From CAZSRX01 sp964609675 [NCBI: uncultured Bacteroidota bacterium] (lineage in GTDB: Bacteria; CLD3; SB21): DNA of 64,000 nt. Positions 55,454 through 63,941 of the stretch are shown here, piece after piece (position 1 is the first letter of the stretch; every line of letters begins with the position of its first letter). The notes under the pieces were generated by a model, which saw only the letters and a list, made by a program, of their open reading frames with translations, was not told the origin of the DNA and did not search any database. Made by a program: the position numbers and the translations under genes. The DNA is taken from contig CAZSRX010000005.1 of assembly GCA_964609675.1 (NCBI GenBank), forward strand, positions 1 through 64,000, in the 5' to 3' direction.

Positions 55454-56536
55454 ATGAGTGGACGTACAAAACAACTTAAAGTGAAAAAGAATGTGATGCC
55501 TGCCAGGAATGAAATGTATCAGGCCTTGATAAACAAGGATAGGTCGTATGAAGGCATTTTTTTCGCCGGTATAACCACTACCGGCATCTTCTGCCGTCCG
55601 GCCTGTCATGCGCGGAAACCTGAACCTGAGCATGTGGTATATTTCCGTTCCGTTCGGGAAGCGCTTTTAGCGGGTTACAGGCCGTGTAAGAAATGCCGCC
55701 CGCTGGAAACGGCCGGTACGATGCCGCCGGAAATACGGCAATTGCTGAACGAAATCGAGCAGGAGGAAATGTACCGTATAACCGATCGGGATTTGCGCGA
55801 GCGCGGTATGGACCCGACTGCCGTACGGCGCTGGTTTAACACACATTACGGCATGACGTTTCAGGCGTTTCTCCGTTCCCTCCGCGTGGGCAAAGCTTTC
55901 GGGCGGCTGCGCGACGGCGATACGATTCTTGCAACCGCGTATCATGCCGGTTATGAATCGGTCAGCGGATTTACCGATGCGTTCAAGAAACAGATGAAAA
56001 TCAATCCCTCCGAAGCCGCCGGGAAAGAGATTATATACATTATGCGCGTATCAACGCCGGTCGGGCCGATGATCGCCGGCGCCACCGGCAGAGGACTCTG
56101 CTTACTGGAATTCCTTGACCGCCGCCCGCAGGAAACGGAAAGCACAACGATTCAAAGACTTTACGGAGCCGAACTGGTGCAGGGAACCAACCATCATCTA
56201 AAATTAATTCAGGCCGAATTGCATCAATATTTTGAAGGTACCCTAAGGCGTTTTTCGACGCCTTTGGATATGCGCGGAACGGAATTCCAAATCAAAGTCT
56301 GGAAACAGCTGATGACGATTCCTTACGGAAAAACCAGGTCGTATAAAGAACAGGCCGGGGCGGTCGGCGACGTTAAAGCCATCCGGGCCGTGGCGCGCGC
56401 GAACGGCGCAAACCGCATCGCCATTGTCATTCCCTGTCACCGGGTAATCGGCGCAAACGGCCAGTTAACGGGCTACGGCGGAGGACTGTGGCGTAAGAAA
56501 TATTTGTTGGATCTGGAACAAAGAAACGCAACCTGA
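55454..56536 (+). CDS. ada: Bifunctional Ada: methylphosphotriester acceptor and O6-alkylguanine transferase
   Basis: A 360-residue Ada (E. coli 354). The N-terminal zinc domain has C47, C51, C79 and C82 ('GIFCRPACHARKP', 'YRPCKKCRP'); C47 would accept the phosphotriester methyl. An AraC-type helix-turn-helix region follows (~105-195, 'TAYHAGYESVSGFTDAFKKQ'), then the methyltransferase domain with C328 in 'IPCHRVIGANGQLTGYGGG'. It repairs alkylated DNA and activates transcription of repair genes. An alternative ATG at 55496 would shorten it by 14 residues; neither start has a strong ribosome site. It converges with the M1 peptidase gene. Confidence 0.95.
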   Translation: MSGRTKQLKVKKNVMPARNEMYQALINKDRSYEGIFFAGITTTGIFCRPACHARKPEPEHVVYFRSVREALLAGYRPCKKCRPLETAGTMPPEIRQLLNEIEQEEMYRITDRDLRERGMDPTAVRRWFNTHYGMTFQAFLRSLRVGKAFGRLRDGDTILATAYHAGYESVSGFTDAFKKQMKINPSEAAGKEIIYIMRVSTPVGPMIAGATGRGLCLLEFLDRRPQETESTTIQRLYGAELVQGTNHHLKLIQAELHQYFEGTLRRFSTPLDMRGTEFQIKVWKQLMTIPYGKTRSYKEQAGAVGDVKAIRAVARANGANRIAIVIPCHRVIGANGQLTGYGGGLWRKKYLLDLEQRNAT

Positions 56537-56549
56537 GGCCTTTACGGTT

Positions 56550-58529
56550 TCATCGCACCAAAGCCATCTTGCGGGTCTGATGATGACGGTTGGCGCTCAG
56601 TCGGCAGAAATAAACTCCGGATGCGGCCGGACGGCCCCAAGCATCCCGGCCATCCCACGTAAGCAATGTTTTTCCTGGTTCACAAATGCCCATAAACAGC
56701 TTCCGGACTTTGTGCCCGAGCGCGTTGTATATCCATATTTCGGTACGCGCCGGCCGCGCCGCGGTAAACGCTATCACCGTACCTTGATTGAAGGGATTGG
56801 GATAATTAGCCAGAAGTTCGAATCCGGAAAACGTCGTGTCATCCGAAAACGGTATCGTATACACGTTTCGCAAAATCCAATGTGAAGGATCCAAGGCCAC
56901 CCGCGCGGGTTTTTCCGGCAGGATGAACGTGAAATACTGTTCCTGCTGATTATTGAATACACGCAGGATTGTGTCGCCGCCGCTTTCGTAATACAATCCG
57001 ACATCGACAGGCATGGTAAAAAAAAACGGCGTTGCGGTATTGACGTCCTGTTTGATCCGAAGCCGCAGGCGGTAGCGGTCTTCCCAGACGGATGTTTCCC
57101 AGCCGTAATGATACACCGGATAATTGTAACCGTATATCCATTCCTGAAAAAAATAATCCAGGTCGGTTCCGGTTACGCGTTCGCATACGTTCCGGAAATC
57201 ATCCGCCGTCGCGGATTGATAGCGGTAATCCGGATGTTCAGCAAACGCCCGCAGGATGCGGAAAAAAACCGAGTCGCCCGTGACATGGCGCAGCATATGC
57301 AAAATGCACGACCCTTTGGCATACGTCCGATTCCAGTCAAAGATTTTCCATTCGTTGGATATGTCCTGAATCCATACGGACCCGGTTGCGGCCTTTGCAG
57401 ACTGCAGGTTGTCCCGCATCTCTTCCCAATAGGCTTCGGAACCGTAGGCGCGCTCCAGATACAGCGCGGAAGCGTACATTGCGAATCCCTCGTTGATCCA
57501 GATGTGATGCCAGTCCCTGCAGGTTATCATGTTGCCGAACCACTGATGCGCGAGTTCGTGGGATACCGTGAATTCGTCATCCGGATTGGTAAGAAACGTC
57601 ATGGTCTGATGTTCCATTGCGCCGCCCCATTCAAACTGGCAATGCCCGTATTTCTCACGCAAAAAAGGATAGTCGCCGAACAGGTCCGAGAAAATACCCA
57701 TCATGGTTGCGGTTTTGGCTATAGCCGGGCTGGTGGCGCCGTAAAGGTAATTCAGTATGAGCAGCGAGTCGCTCGCTCCGTAGCGGTAATAATCCCGGTA
57801 TTCCGTATAGTCGGCCATGGCAAACGCGATCAGATACGGCGCAATCGGATAGGAAACTTTCCATCGATAGGTATGCAGGCCGTTACCGTAATTAAGGGTA
57901 TCCGACAGGATACCATTGGAGCCGACTTTGTACGCTTCGCGGCAGGTAATCCAGATATCCGCCGAATCGGCTTTATCCTTCGGATCGTCCTTGCACGGCC
58001 ACCACAGCGGCGCGTTATAGGATTCACTCATAGTAAAAACGCGGCCGACGCCGAAGAATAATCCCCCGAAAGATCCGGAACCCGGCACGCCGCGGTAATA
58101 AATTTGCACTTCAAACCCTTCATGCATAGCCAGCGCGTGAACCGGCCGAATCAGCAAAGTAGCCGGCGTCTGGGTAAACGCCAGTTTGCCGGATGGAGAA
58201 ATCACGGAATCTACGGTTAAGGAATGAACCAAATCCAATGAGATGGCGCTAAGGTCGCTGACGGCGCTGCGACCCCGTACGGTCACTATTCCGCGCAAAT
58301 AGTTGGGTTCGGGATTCACCGTTACCGTGAGGTCCAGCTTGTAATAGGTGACATCGATATTCTGATCGCCGGGATACGAAACAGGCGGCCGCGGATTTTT
58401 TTTCTTTAAATGGCGCTCTTGCTCCGATTTTAAAAACGCATGGCGGTGATGGGGAACAATAGCCTGCTGGGCGCGCGGCGTTAACGGAAAAAAAAACAGC
58501 AGAATGAATGCATAGATAATGTGTTGCAT
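56550..58529 (-). CDS. Exported M1-family zinc aminopeptidase with FlgD-type C-terminal domain
   Basis: A 659-residue enzyme: signal peptide (to 'PRAQQ'), the M1 N-terminal beta domain (~50-240), then the catalytic domain with the zinc site H324-E325-x-x-H328 and E347 ('HELAHQWFGNM', 'WINEGFA') and the exopeptidase motif 'GAMEHQTM'. The C-terminal ~90 residues form an FlgD-like sorting domain ('ANYPNPFNQGTVIAF', 'DGRDAWGRPAASGVYFCRLS'). It is missing the usual long helical domain IV of ERAP-type M1 enzymes. It lies 27 nt after the BNR-repeat gene and is probably co-transcribed with it. Confidence 0.92.
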   Translation of the reverse strand: MQHIIYAFILLFFFPLTPRAQQAIVPHHRHAFLKSEQERHLKKKNPRPPVSYPGDQNIDVTYYKLDLTVTVNPEPNYLRGIVTVRGRSAVSDLSAISLDLVHSLTVDSVISPSGKLAFTQTPATLLIRPVHALAMHEGFEVQIYYRGVPGSGSFGGLFFGVGRVFTMSESYNAPLWWPCKDDPKDKADSADIWITCREAYKVGSNGILSDTLNYGNGLHTYRWKVSYPIAPYLIAFAMADYTEYRDYYRYGASDSLLILNYLYGATSPAIAKTATMMGIFSDLFGDYPFLREKYGHCQFEWGGAMEHQTMTFLTNPDDEFTVSHELAHQWFGNMITCRDWHHIWINEGFAMYASALYLERAYGSEAYWEEMRDNLQSAKAATGSVWIQDISNEWKIFDWNRTYAKGSCILHMLRHVTGDSVFFRILRAFAEHPDYRYQSATADDFRNVCERVTGTDLDYFFQEWIYGYNYPVYHYGWETSVWEDRYRLRLRIKQDVNTATPFFFTMPVDVGLYYESGGDTILRVFNNQQEQYFTFILPEKPARVALDPSHWILRNVYTIPFSDDTTFSGFELLANYPNPFNQGTVIAFTAARPARTEIWIYNALGHKVRKLFMGICEPGKTLLTWDGRDAWGRPAASGVYFCRLSANRHHQTRKMALVR

Positions 58530-58556
58530 AACTCAACCTGAGGTTGAGGCCGCGGC

Positions 58557-60155
58557 CTATTTGATTAGTATCATTTTCCGGGTATCGGAATATCTACCCG
58601 CCTGCAGGCGGTAGAGGTACACGCCGCTCGCAAAATTCTGTGCGTTCCACCGGACGGTATAGGAACCGGCTTCATAGCGTCCGTCGGCCAGCGTGGCGAC
58701 TTCCTGTCCCAGCGCATTAAAAACTTTCAGGCGCACATCAGCGGCTGCGGGTAAGGCAAACCGGATCTGCGTGGAAGGATTGAACGGGTTCGGATAATTT
58801 TGGGACAGGTAAAACGATTTGGGATTCCGCGAAAGGGCGCTGACATCCACAATGGAGGAGGTATCCTCGATGATTGCCGTCCACACGCTGAGTTTTCCGC
58901 CGTCCATACGCATCCATATCGGGCGGACATGACGATCATAGGCGGCGATATCAATATAATCGCCGAAGAAAACGCTCCCCGTCGGCTGAAATTCAGTCTG
59001 ACTGATTTTAAAATTCTCAAAGGTTTCGCCGCCATCGCGGGATCTTGCCATCCATACCTCGGTGCTGAGATTGCTGGTGGCCCGGCGATCGTAAAACACC
59101 ACATAGATGATTCCCGTCACCGGATCGACCGTCGCCCAGGGGAAAAACTGATGCCGGTTGGATACATCGTCATGGACCCGTTTCAGGCCGTGCCACGTCT
59201 GTCCGCCATCGGTAGATTTAATGAAAAACACGTCGGTGTTGGACAAGCCGTTTCTCTGGTCGGACCATATCACATACACATTACCCTGATACGGCGACGA
59301 ACTGATGTCGCATAGGGTTATGGGCATGCCGTTGCAACGCTGAATCCCATCCACCATAAAATCCCATCCGCCCGGCTGATCCGTTACAAAAATATCGGCG
59401 CCCCAGGTGATACCGCCATCGCTGGATTTATCAAACATAATTCCCAGAGGTCCCGACCAGCTGGCGTAGATTTCTCCGTTCGGGCCGACGGCAGGAACGG
59501 CGCCTTCGACCGTACTGTCTTCGTCCACACAATTTCCGGTTATATCGCTAATAGTTTTGGCCGAATCCCAGGTAACTCCGTGATCGATTGAGCGCGAAAA
59601 ACGAATACGAGACCGATAGACGGGATTACTGTTGCCGTATTCGTCAAATTCCGTCCAGCACATATAGAGGTTATTGTGGTTCGGTCCGCTGGTCATATCC
59701 ACCGCCAGCCACTCTTTATCCTGGTTTTTTACGGGTGGATTGTAACCGACTCCAACATCGTCATTCCATGTCTGGCCGGCATCCATGGATTTCTGAACCA
59801 CGATACGGTCTATCCAGTAACCCGGATAAGGAGGATTAGACAAATGCGAATAATATAAATGGCCCGCCGCATCAAAACGCACCACCGGATCGCCCCAAAC
59901 GCCGTAAATGGAAGTTATGGTATCCTGGGTCCAATTGAAGCCGCCATCCGTGGATAAATAAATCATATTCATATTGGCTCCGGCAGCCAATTGCATGGGA
60001 TTTTGAGGGTTTATCGAAATGGTGACTTCTTCATGATTGTAGGTAGCCATTCCGCCAACGGTGTTAGGCAGGCTGATTCTTACATTCTGATACTGCCCCA
60101 TGACCAGGCCCGAGCAGGTTATAAACAGTAACATGGCCAGCACAAAAGTCTTCAT
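58557..60155 (-). CDS. Exported BNR/sialidase-like repeat protein with FlgD-type C-terminal domain
   Basis: A 532-residue protein: signal peptide ('FITCSGLVMGQ'), a six-bladed propeller of the BNR/sialidase type with repeated Asp-boxes ('STDGGFNWTQ', 'SMDAGQTWND', 'SSDGGITWGAD', 'STDGGQTWHG', 'SRDGGETFEN') across ~45-420, and the C-terminal domain 'SQNYPNPFNPSTQIRFALP' to 'GVYLYRLQAG'. The catalytic residues of true sialidases cannot be confirmed, so it may only bind. AAGGAAATGAG precedes the ATG. It is the first gene of the pair with the M1 peptidase. Confidence 0.85.
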   Translation of the reverse strand: MKTFVLAMLLFITCSGLVMGQYQNVRISLPNTVGGMATYNHEEVTISINPQNPMQLAAGANMNMIYLSTDGGFNWTQDTITSIYGVWGDPVVRFDAAGHLYYSHLSNPPYPGYWIDRIVVQKSMDAGQTWNDDVGVGYNPPVKNQDKEWLAVDMTSGPNHNNLYMCWTEFDEYGNSNPVYRSRIRFSRSIDHGVTWDSAKTISDITGNCVDEDSTVEGAVPAVGPNGEIYASWSGPLGIMFDKSSDGGITWGADIFVTDQPGGWDFMVDGIQRCNGMPITLCDISSSPYQGNVYVIWSDQRNGLSNTDVFFIKSTDGGQTWHGLKRVHDDVSNRHQFFPWATVDPVTGIIYVVFYDRRATSNLSTEVWMARSRDGGETFENFKISQTEFQPTGSVFFGDYIDIAAYDRHVRPIWMRMDGGKLSVWTAIIEDTSSIVDVSALSRNPKSFYLSQNYPNPFNPSTQIRFALPAAADVRLKVFNALGQEVATLADGRYEAGSYTVRWNAQNFASGVYLYRLQAGRYSDTRKMILIK

Positions 60156-60182
60156 GTCTCATTTCCTTTTTCTTAAAATAAA

Positions 60183-60211
60183 AAAGACTTCTTGTAGCTA
60201 AAGAAGTCTTT
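60183..60211 (-). terminator. Hairpin terminator downstream of the small exported protein gene
   Basis: An 11-bp perfect stem (AAAGACTTCTT at 60183-60193 with AAGAAGTCTTT at 60201-60211), 7-nt loop, T-rich on the minus-strand exit. It lies 31 nt past the stop of the gene at 60242-60685. Confidence 0.7.
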
Positions 60212-60241
60212 ATAATAGTCTCAGCGTATTAAATGCCGGTT

Positions 60242-60685
60242 TCACTGCGCTGTGGCTTTAATCTTGGAAATGCTGAACGGTACGCCGACATAATCAAGGC
60301 TCAGCGTTTCATCCAACTCCATTTTATTGCCGTCCACGTAGATATTAGTATATTGAGTCCAAAGCGTTATGTAATATAAGCAGCGCGCGGACCACCAGTT
60401 GTTACCGTCGATTACAATGTCGGCAACGTCGTCGCCGTTGTCGTTTTTCTTGTAATAAATATTGATGGATTTACCCCAGATATTGGCTTCGTTCTTGTCG
60501 TTCTTAAGGAAATAAACGAGCAGCGGGATGGAAGAGCTAATCAGAATGGTTTTACAGAAGCCTTCGGGAGCCAGGGCATTGCAGTTAAAGGTTATTTTTT
60601 CCTGGCCAAAGGCAACCGTATGCTGCTGCGCCATAACAGGCGTTACCAGCAAGAAGAATGTTAAAATAAAAGAAGCCGATTTCAT
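60242..60685 (-). CDS. Small exported protein of unknown function
   Basis: A 147-residue protein with signal peptide (to 'PVMAQQ') and a beta-rich mature part with three cysteines ('FNCNALAPEGFCKT', 'SARCLYY') and many Trp/Tyr ('NNWWSARCLYYITLWTQY'). I recognise no family. It has its own predicted promoter (60729-60758) and terminator, so it is a single-gene transcript between the BNR gene and the tRNAs. Confidence 0.7.
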   Translation of the reverse strand: MKSASFILTFFLLVTPVMAQQHTVAFGQEKITFNCNALAPEGFCKTILISSSIPLLVYFLKNDKNEANIWGKSINIYYKKNDNGDDVADIVIDGNNWWSARCLYYITLWTQYTNIYVDGNKMELDETLSLDYVGVPFSISKIKATAQ

Positions 60686-60728
60686 AGGATATCCCTTCGA
60701 TTATCTCTGCAAAATTATTTAATAAAAT

Positions 60729-60758
60729 AATGTAATCATTTTTAATTAATATATGCAA
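60729..60758 (-). promoter_or_regulatory. Predicted sigma-70 promoter
   Basis: On the minus strand TTGCAT (60758-60753), 18-nt spacer, TACATT (60734-60729), 43 nt upstream of the small exported protein's start. Confidence 0.45.
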
Positions 60759-60790
60759 GTGCCAAAAAATATTTTCCAAAAATCCGTGTC

Positions 60791-60822
60791 AAAAAAAAAC
60801 CCTTAGGTTTTTAATCTAAGGG
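60791..60822 (-). terminator. Rho-independent terminator of the tRNA transcript
   Basis: A CCCTTAG/CTAAGGG stem (60800-60806 with 60816-60822) followed on the minus strand by nine T. It begins 5 nt after the tRNA 3' end. Confidence 0.95.
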
Positions 60823-60826
60823 CCGG

Positions 60827-60899
60827 TAGCGGGTGACGGGCTTGAACCGCCGACACGCGGATTATGATTCCGCTGCTCTACCAACTGAGCTAACCCGCC
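60827..60899 (-). tRNA. tRNA-Met (CAU), elongator type
   Basis: 73 nt with a full cloverleaf: acceptor GGCGGGT/ACCCGCT (G1-U72 wobble), D arm GCTC-AGTTGGTA-GAGC, anticodon arm GCGGA-ATCATAA-TCCGC with anticodon CAU, variable loop GTGTC, T arm GGCGG-TTCAAGC-CCGTC. The discriminator is A and CCA is not encoded. CAU could also be the lysidine-modified isoleucine tRNA; the sequence alone does not fully decide. It is the second tRNA of the transcript. Confidence 0.93.
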
Positions 60900-60902
60900 A
60901 GT

Positions 60903-60921
60903 CGGTCAGCTGGGCTGACCG
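60903..60921. repeat. Hairpin in the tRNA spacer
   Basis: CGGTCAGC (60903-60910) pairs perfectly with GCTGACCG (60914-60921) around a TGG loop, only 3 nt from one tRNA and 7 from the other. There is no T run, so it is probably a processing or stabilising element in the precursor rather than a terminator. Confidence 0.6.
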
Positions 60922-60928
60922 GTAGTGG

Positions 60929-61002
<74 letters not shown>

Positions 61003-61014
61003 GTTTAGACTTTA

Positions 61015-61043
61015 ATTATATAAAACAATTATGATAATGTCAA
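61015..61043 (-). promoter_or_regulatory. Perfect consensus sigma-70 promoter of the tRNA pair
   Basis: On the minus strand TTGACA (61043-61038), exactly 17 nt, TATAAT (61020-61015), 12 nt before the tRNA-fMet 5' end. All twelve hexamer bases match consensus, as expected for a stable-RNA gene. Confidence 0.93.
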
Positions 61044-61090
61044 GATTTTTCAGCTTTTTAATTTTGGTTCGTGCCGTTCACGAATAATCC

Positions 61091-61534
61091 TTACTCAAAA
61101 GACGGCTCCACCAGCACTTCACAGTTCATGGATCTTGAAATCAGACAGGCCTGATGGGCGTCATGAATGGTTTTTTCCACCAAGTTGTGATCCGTTCCGG
61201 TTTCCATGCTTAAAACGGGTTTAAGCGTAATTCGCGTGAAACGGAAACCGCCATCGGCAAATTCAAGCAAACCTTCGGCTCGGCTGGTATACGTTTTAAC
61301 ATTTAATTGTTTCCGCTGGGCCAGAGAAAGGAAGGTCAGCATCAGGCACATTTCCACCGAAGCCACAAAAAGATCTTCCGGGGTCCAGCGACCGGGCTCA
61401 CCCTTGAATTCCGGGGGACTTGATATGTCTATAGGCGGTTTTCCTTCGGCATTCAGGATACCCCGTTTACCGCCCTTCCATTCCAGGCTGGTGTGGTACG
61501 TAAATGATTTGGGTTTGACACTCGGCGTATTCAT
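61091..61534 (-). CDS. OsmC-family peroxiredoxin-like protein
   Basis: A 147-residue OsmC/Ohr superfamily protein. The redox cysteines are C63 ('SVEMCLMLTF') and C130 ('AHQACLISRSM'); 'GRWTPEDLFVASVEMC' is the typical entry to the central helix. The family reduces organic hydroperoxides with thiols. It lies upstream of, and on the same strand as, the tRNAs, with the tRNA promoter between. Confidence 0.9.
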   Translation of the reverse strand: MNTPSVKPKSFTYHTSLEWKGGKRGILNAEGKPPIDISSPPEFKGEPGRWTPEDLFVASVEMCLMLTFLSLAQRKQLNVKTYTSRAEGLLEFADGGFRFTRITLKPVLSMETGTDHNLVEKTIHDAHQACLISRSMNCEVLVEPSFE

Positions 61535-61679
61535 ATCGAACCTCGCAAGTTTATGTTTTACATTTTAATCATCTGAAAAATATTCGTTAGCTCTAACCCA
61601 TATTTTAATAATAAATTTCATTAAATATTTTGTTTATGGATAATTCCGGATTAAAATTACATGGTTTATCAGGCCAATC

Positions 61680-61693
61680 GTTTTTCGAAAAAC
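61680..61693. promoter_or_regulatory. Perfect 14-bp palindrome, possible operator
   Basis: GTTTTTCGAAAAAC is fully self-complementary and ends 11 nt before the -35 box of the LysM-gene promoter, a position usual for an activator or repressor site. Confidence 0.4.
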
Positions 61694-61704
61694 ATGAAAT
61701 CATC

Positions 61705-61734
61705 TTGACATTAACGGATAAAAAGCGATATAAT
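61705..61734 (+). promoter_or_regulatory. Perfect-hexamer sigma-70 promoter
   Basis: TTGACA (61705-61710), 18-nt spacer, TATAAT (61729-61734), 49 nt upstream of the LysM gene. AGGAGG (61771-61776) is its ribosome site. Both signals are strong, so high expression is expected. Confidence 0.88.
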
Positions 61735-61783
61735 TTAGCCAAGAAAGTAAAAACCCCAACCTCAATCAACAGGAGGATGTATT

Positions 61784-62155
61784 ATGATTCCTGATAAATA
61801 CAAGCCGGTTCTGGAACTGGCCAATCAGCTCGGCACGCAGATAACCAAGGTCACGCCCGAAGGCAACGGATTCAAGGTGGAAGCTATTGCGCAGACGGCG
61901 TATGACCGCGACTGCATTATCGAAAAAATCAAGGAAATCGGCGGGCCGGAAGCCGCGTTTATCAAAACCGATTTTAAAGTAACCATCACGGATTGCTATC
62001 ATATCCACGAAGTTGCGGCCGGTGAAACCCTCAGCACGATTGCGAAAAAATATCTTGGCAATGCCGGCAAATACATGGAAATCGCCAAGTTTAACGAGAT
62101 CAGTAACCCGGATTTAATCAAAGTCGGTCAGGTAATACGCATTCCGAATAAATAA
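61784..62155 (+). CDS. BON-like/LysM cytoplasmic protein (Kbp/YgaU-like)
   Basis: A 123-residue protein without a signal peptide. Residues ~18-65 look like a BON-type alpha/beta domain ('TPEGNGFKVEAIAQTAYDRD'), and ~72-122 are a LysM domain ('YHIHEVAAGETLSTIAKKYL', 'LIKVGQVIRIPNK'). The same order, without a signal peptide, occurs in E. coli Kbp (YgaU, 149 residues), a cytoplasmic potassium-binding stress protein, which makes this the closest known model. It is monocistronic, with a strong promoter and a terminator. Confidence 0.8.
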   Translation: MIPDKYKPVLELANQLGTQITKVTPEGNGFKVEAIAQTAYDRDCIIEKIKEIGGPEAAFIKTDFKVTITDCYHIHEVAAGETLSTIAKKYLGNAGKYMEIAKFNEISNPDLIKVGQVIRIPNK

Positions 62156-62183
62156 TTTTTCAAATATCAAGCCGCGTTATCCT

Positions 62184-62216
62184 AAAGCCCGTTCAATATA
62201 AAGGACGGGCTTTTTT
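62184..62216 (+). terminator. Rho-independent terminator
   Basis: AAAGCCCGT (62184-62192) pairs with ACGGGCTTT (62205-62213), continuing into a T run. It ends the LysM gene and, through its A run on the other side, may also stop the convergent ACT-domain transcript. Confidence 0.88.
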
Positions 62217-62243
62217 GCATAAGCGCTTACGGCCGCATCGGTT

Positions 62244-62696
62244 TTATACCCGGTGCATGGCGTTGAACACGTCTTCGTGCTGAGCGAGTATCCGGATGTT
62301 GAGTTTTTCGCTGACTTTGGCAAGATTGTCCTTGATAATGCCAAAGGGGCAGCCGGCGTTGCGGATGTCCACCAGCATGATGAGCGTAAAAAATTCCTGC
62401 ATGATTTTCTGGCTGACGTCATGGATGTCGCAGTTGCAGTCAGCCAGGGTCTGCGTGATTTTCGCCATGACGCCCGGCTGGTTTTTACCGAACGCGGTGA
62501 CAATGATGCGGCCTTCGGTTTTATTCAGGTAGCGGAACGTACTCGGGTGTTCCTGCACCAGACCGCCGGTGTCGGCGTCGAGCCGGCGAAGGGTTTCCAG
62601 AACGACCGATTTAACGGCCTGCTCGCTGGAATGCGGTCCCAGCTGGCGGATGGATTCTTCCACCACGCGCCGGATTTGTTCTTCGGATAATGCCAT
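62244..62696 (-). CDS. ACT-domain protein (UPF0237-like)
   Basis: A 150-residue protein. An N-terminal helical ~60 residues ('SEEQIRRVVEESIRQLG') precede an ACT domain of the UPF0237/GcvR type ('RIIVTAFGKNQPGVMAKITQ', 'CDIHDVSQKIMQEFFTLIML'), which usually binds an amino acid and regulates a partner. It is 21 nt downstream of the histidine kinase gene and likely co-transcribed. The ligand is unknown. Confidence 0.85.
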   Translation of the reverse strand: MALSEEQIRRVVEESIRQLGPHSSEQAVKSVVLETLRRLDADTGGLVQEHPSTFRYLNKTEGRIIVTAFGKNQPGVMAKITQTLADCNCDIHDVSQKIMQEFFTLIMLVDIRNAGCPFGIIKDNLAKVSEKLNIRILAQHEDVFNAMHRV

Positions 62697-62717
62697 AGAA
62701 ATGCTCCCTGATTAAAG

Positions 62718-63941
62718 TTATACGGTTTTTAATTGTATGCGCATGGTGGTGCCCTCGCCGGGACGGCTTTCCCGCACAAAAATCTTGCCGTGATGATAGT
62801 CCTCAATAATCCTGCGGGCAAGGCTGAGGCCCAGTCCCCAGCCGCGCTTCTTGGTGCTGTAGCCGGGACGAAAGACGTTATCGCGGTTTTTGAGTTCGAT
62901 GCCGCGTCCGCTGTCCTGCACGTCGATGGAGAGCCACTTTCCGGAAACGGCGGCGGATATTTTAATGAAGCCGTCCTTATTTTCAATGGCGTCAATGGCG
63001 TTTTTGATAACGTTTTCGATCACCCAGGCAAACAACTGCGGATTGACGGCCGCCGGCAGGGTGTCAGGCAACTGCTCCTCGATGGTAATGGTGCGCGCGG
63101 CTTGCGGCAGACGCTTACGAAAATATTGCGCCGTGTCCCGAATAAGGGGAACGATGTCCTGCCGCTTGATGTCGGTCGTGGAGCCAATCTGAGAAAAGCG
63201 GGTAACAATTTTATCCAGACGCTTGAGGTCGTCCTCGCTTTCATTAAGTATTTTCATTGTTTTATCCCGGCCCTCGGATTCCTGCCGCAACAGTTCAATC
63301 CAGCCCATCAGCGAGGAAATCGGCGTCGCCATCTGATGCGCCGTTTCCTTGGCCATGCCGATCCAGATCATCCGCTGTTCGCTGCGCTTGATGTTGCTGA
63401 ATCCAATATAGCCGATCAGAATGAATGCGCCGATTATCGCCAGCTGGATCACCGGCAGCCATTCAATCTCGCGGATAATGCTGGTGTCCGTATCGTAATG
63501 GATATATCCAAGTACGGTGGTTTCATACAGGATCGGGATGGGCTCATTGTCGGCATCCATTTCGCGGATGACGGCTTTTAACTGCTCGGCCACATCCCTC
63601 ACGTTGCGGTCAGAGGGGACGCCTTCGATATTCCTCCACGAGACCGGTTCGCCGTCGGGATCGGTGTTGACAATCGGAAAATCAATGCGCTTGATAATCT
63701 CATCGAACACAAAATTGTATTCCGCGTTGGCGTCTTCCAGCCCGATGCGCGCGATCATCTGGGTGTAGATTTTCGCGATATGCCGGGAATCCTCGCGGAG
63801 GCGTTCCACGATGTACTGCGTGTACACCAGAAACGCGAATATAATAACGATGGCCAGAATGAACAGCCCGCTTTTAATATTGACGGTGAAACGGTAAGGA
63901 TTCCTGATACGGATGGTCTGCGTGGTTTGTCTCATGCGCAA
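62718..63941 (-). CDS. Membrane sensor histidine kinase
   Basis: A 407-residue kinase: first membrane helix (~22-45), a periplasmic sensor domain (~46-155), second helix (~160-182), then a phosphoacceptor domain with H202 in 'KETAHQMATPISS' and an HATPase domain ('VIENVIKNAIDAIENKD', 'DSGRGIELKN', 'GWGLGLSLARRIIEDYH'). The 'AHQMATP' H-box is a variant of the usual HE(L/I)(R/K)TP. No response regulator is next to it; it may lie right of the window. The start ATG is 60 nt inside the window edge. Confidence 0.92.
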   Translation of the reverse strand: MRMRQTTQTIRIRNPYRFTVNIKSGLFILAIVIIFAFLVYTQYIVERLREDSRHIAKIYTQMIARIGLEDANAEYNFVFDEIIKRIDFPIVNTDPDGEPVSWRNIEGVPSDRNVRDVAEQLKAVIREMDADNEPIPILYETTVLGYIHYDTDTSIIREIEWLPVIQLAIIGAFILIGYIGFSNIKRSEQRMIWIGMAKETAHQMATPISSLMGWIELLRQESEGRDKTMKILNESEDDLKRLDKIVTRFSQIGSTTDIKRQDIVPLIRDTAQYFRKRLPQAARTITIEEQLPDTLPAAVNPQLFAWVIENVIKNAIDAIENKDGFIKISAAVSGKWLSIDVQDSGRGIELKNRDNVFRPGYSTKKRGWGLGLSLARRIIEDYHHGKIFVRESRPGEGTTMRIQLKTV

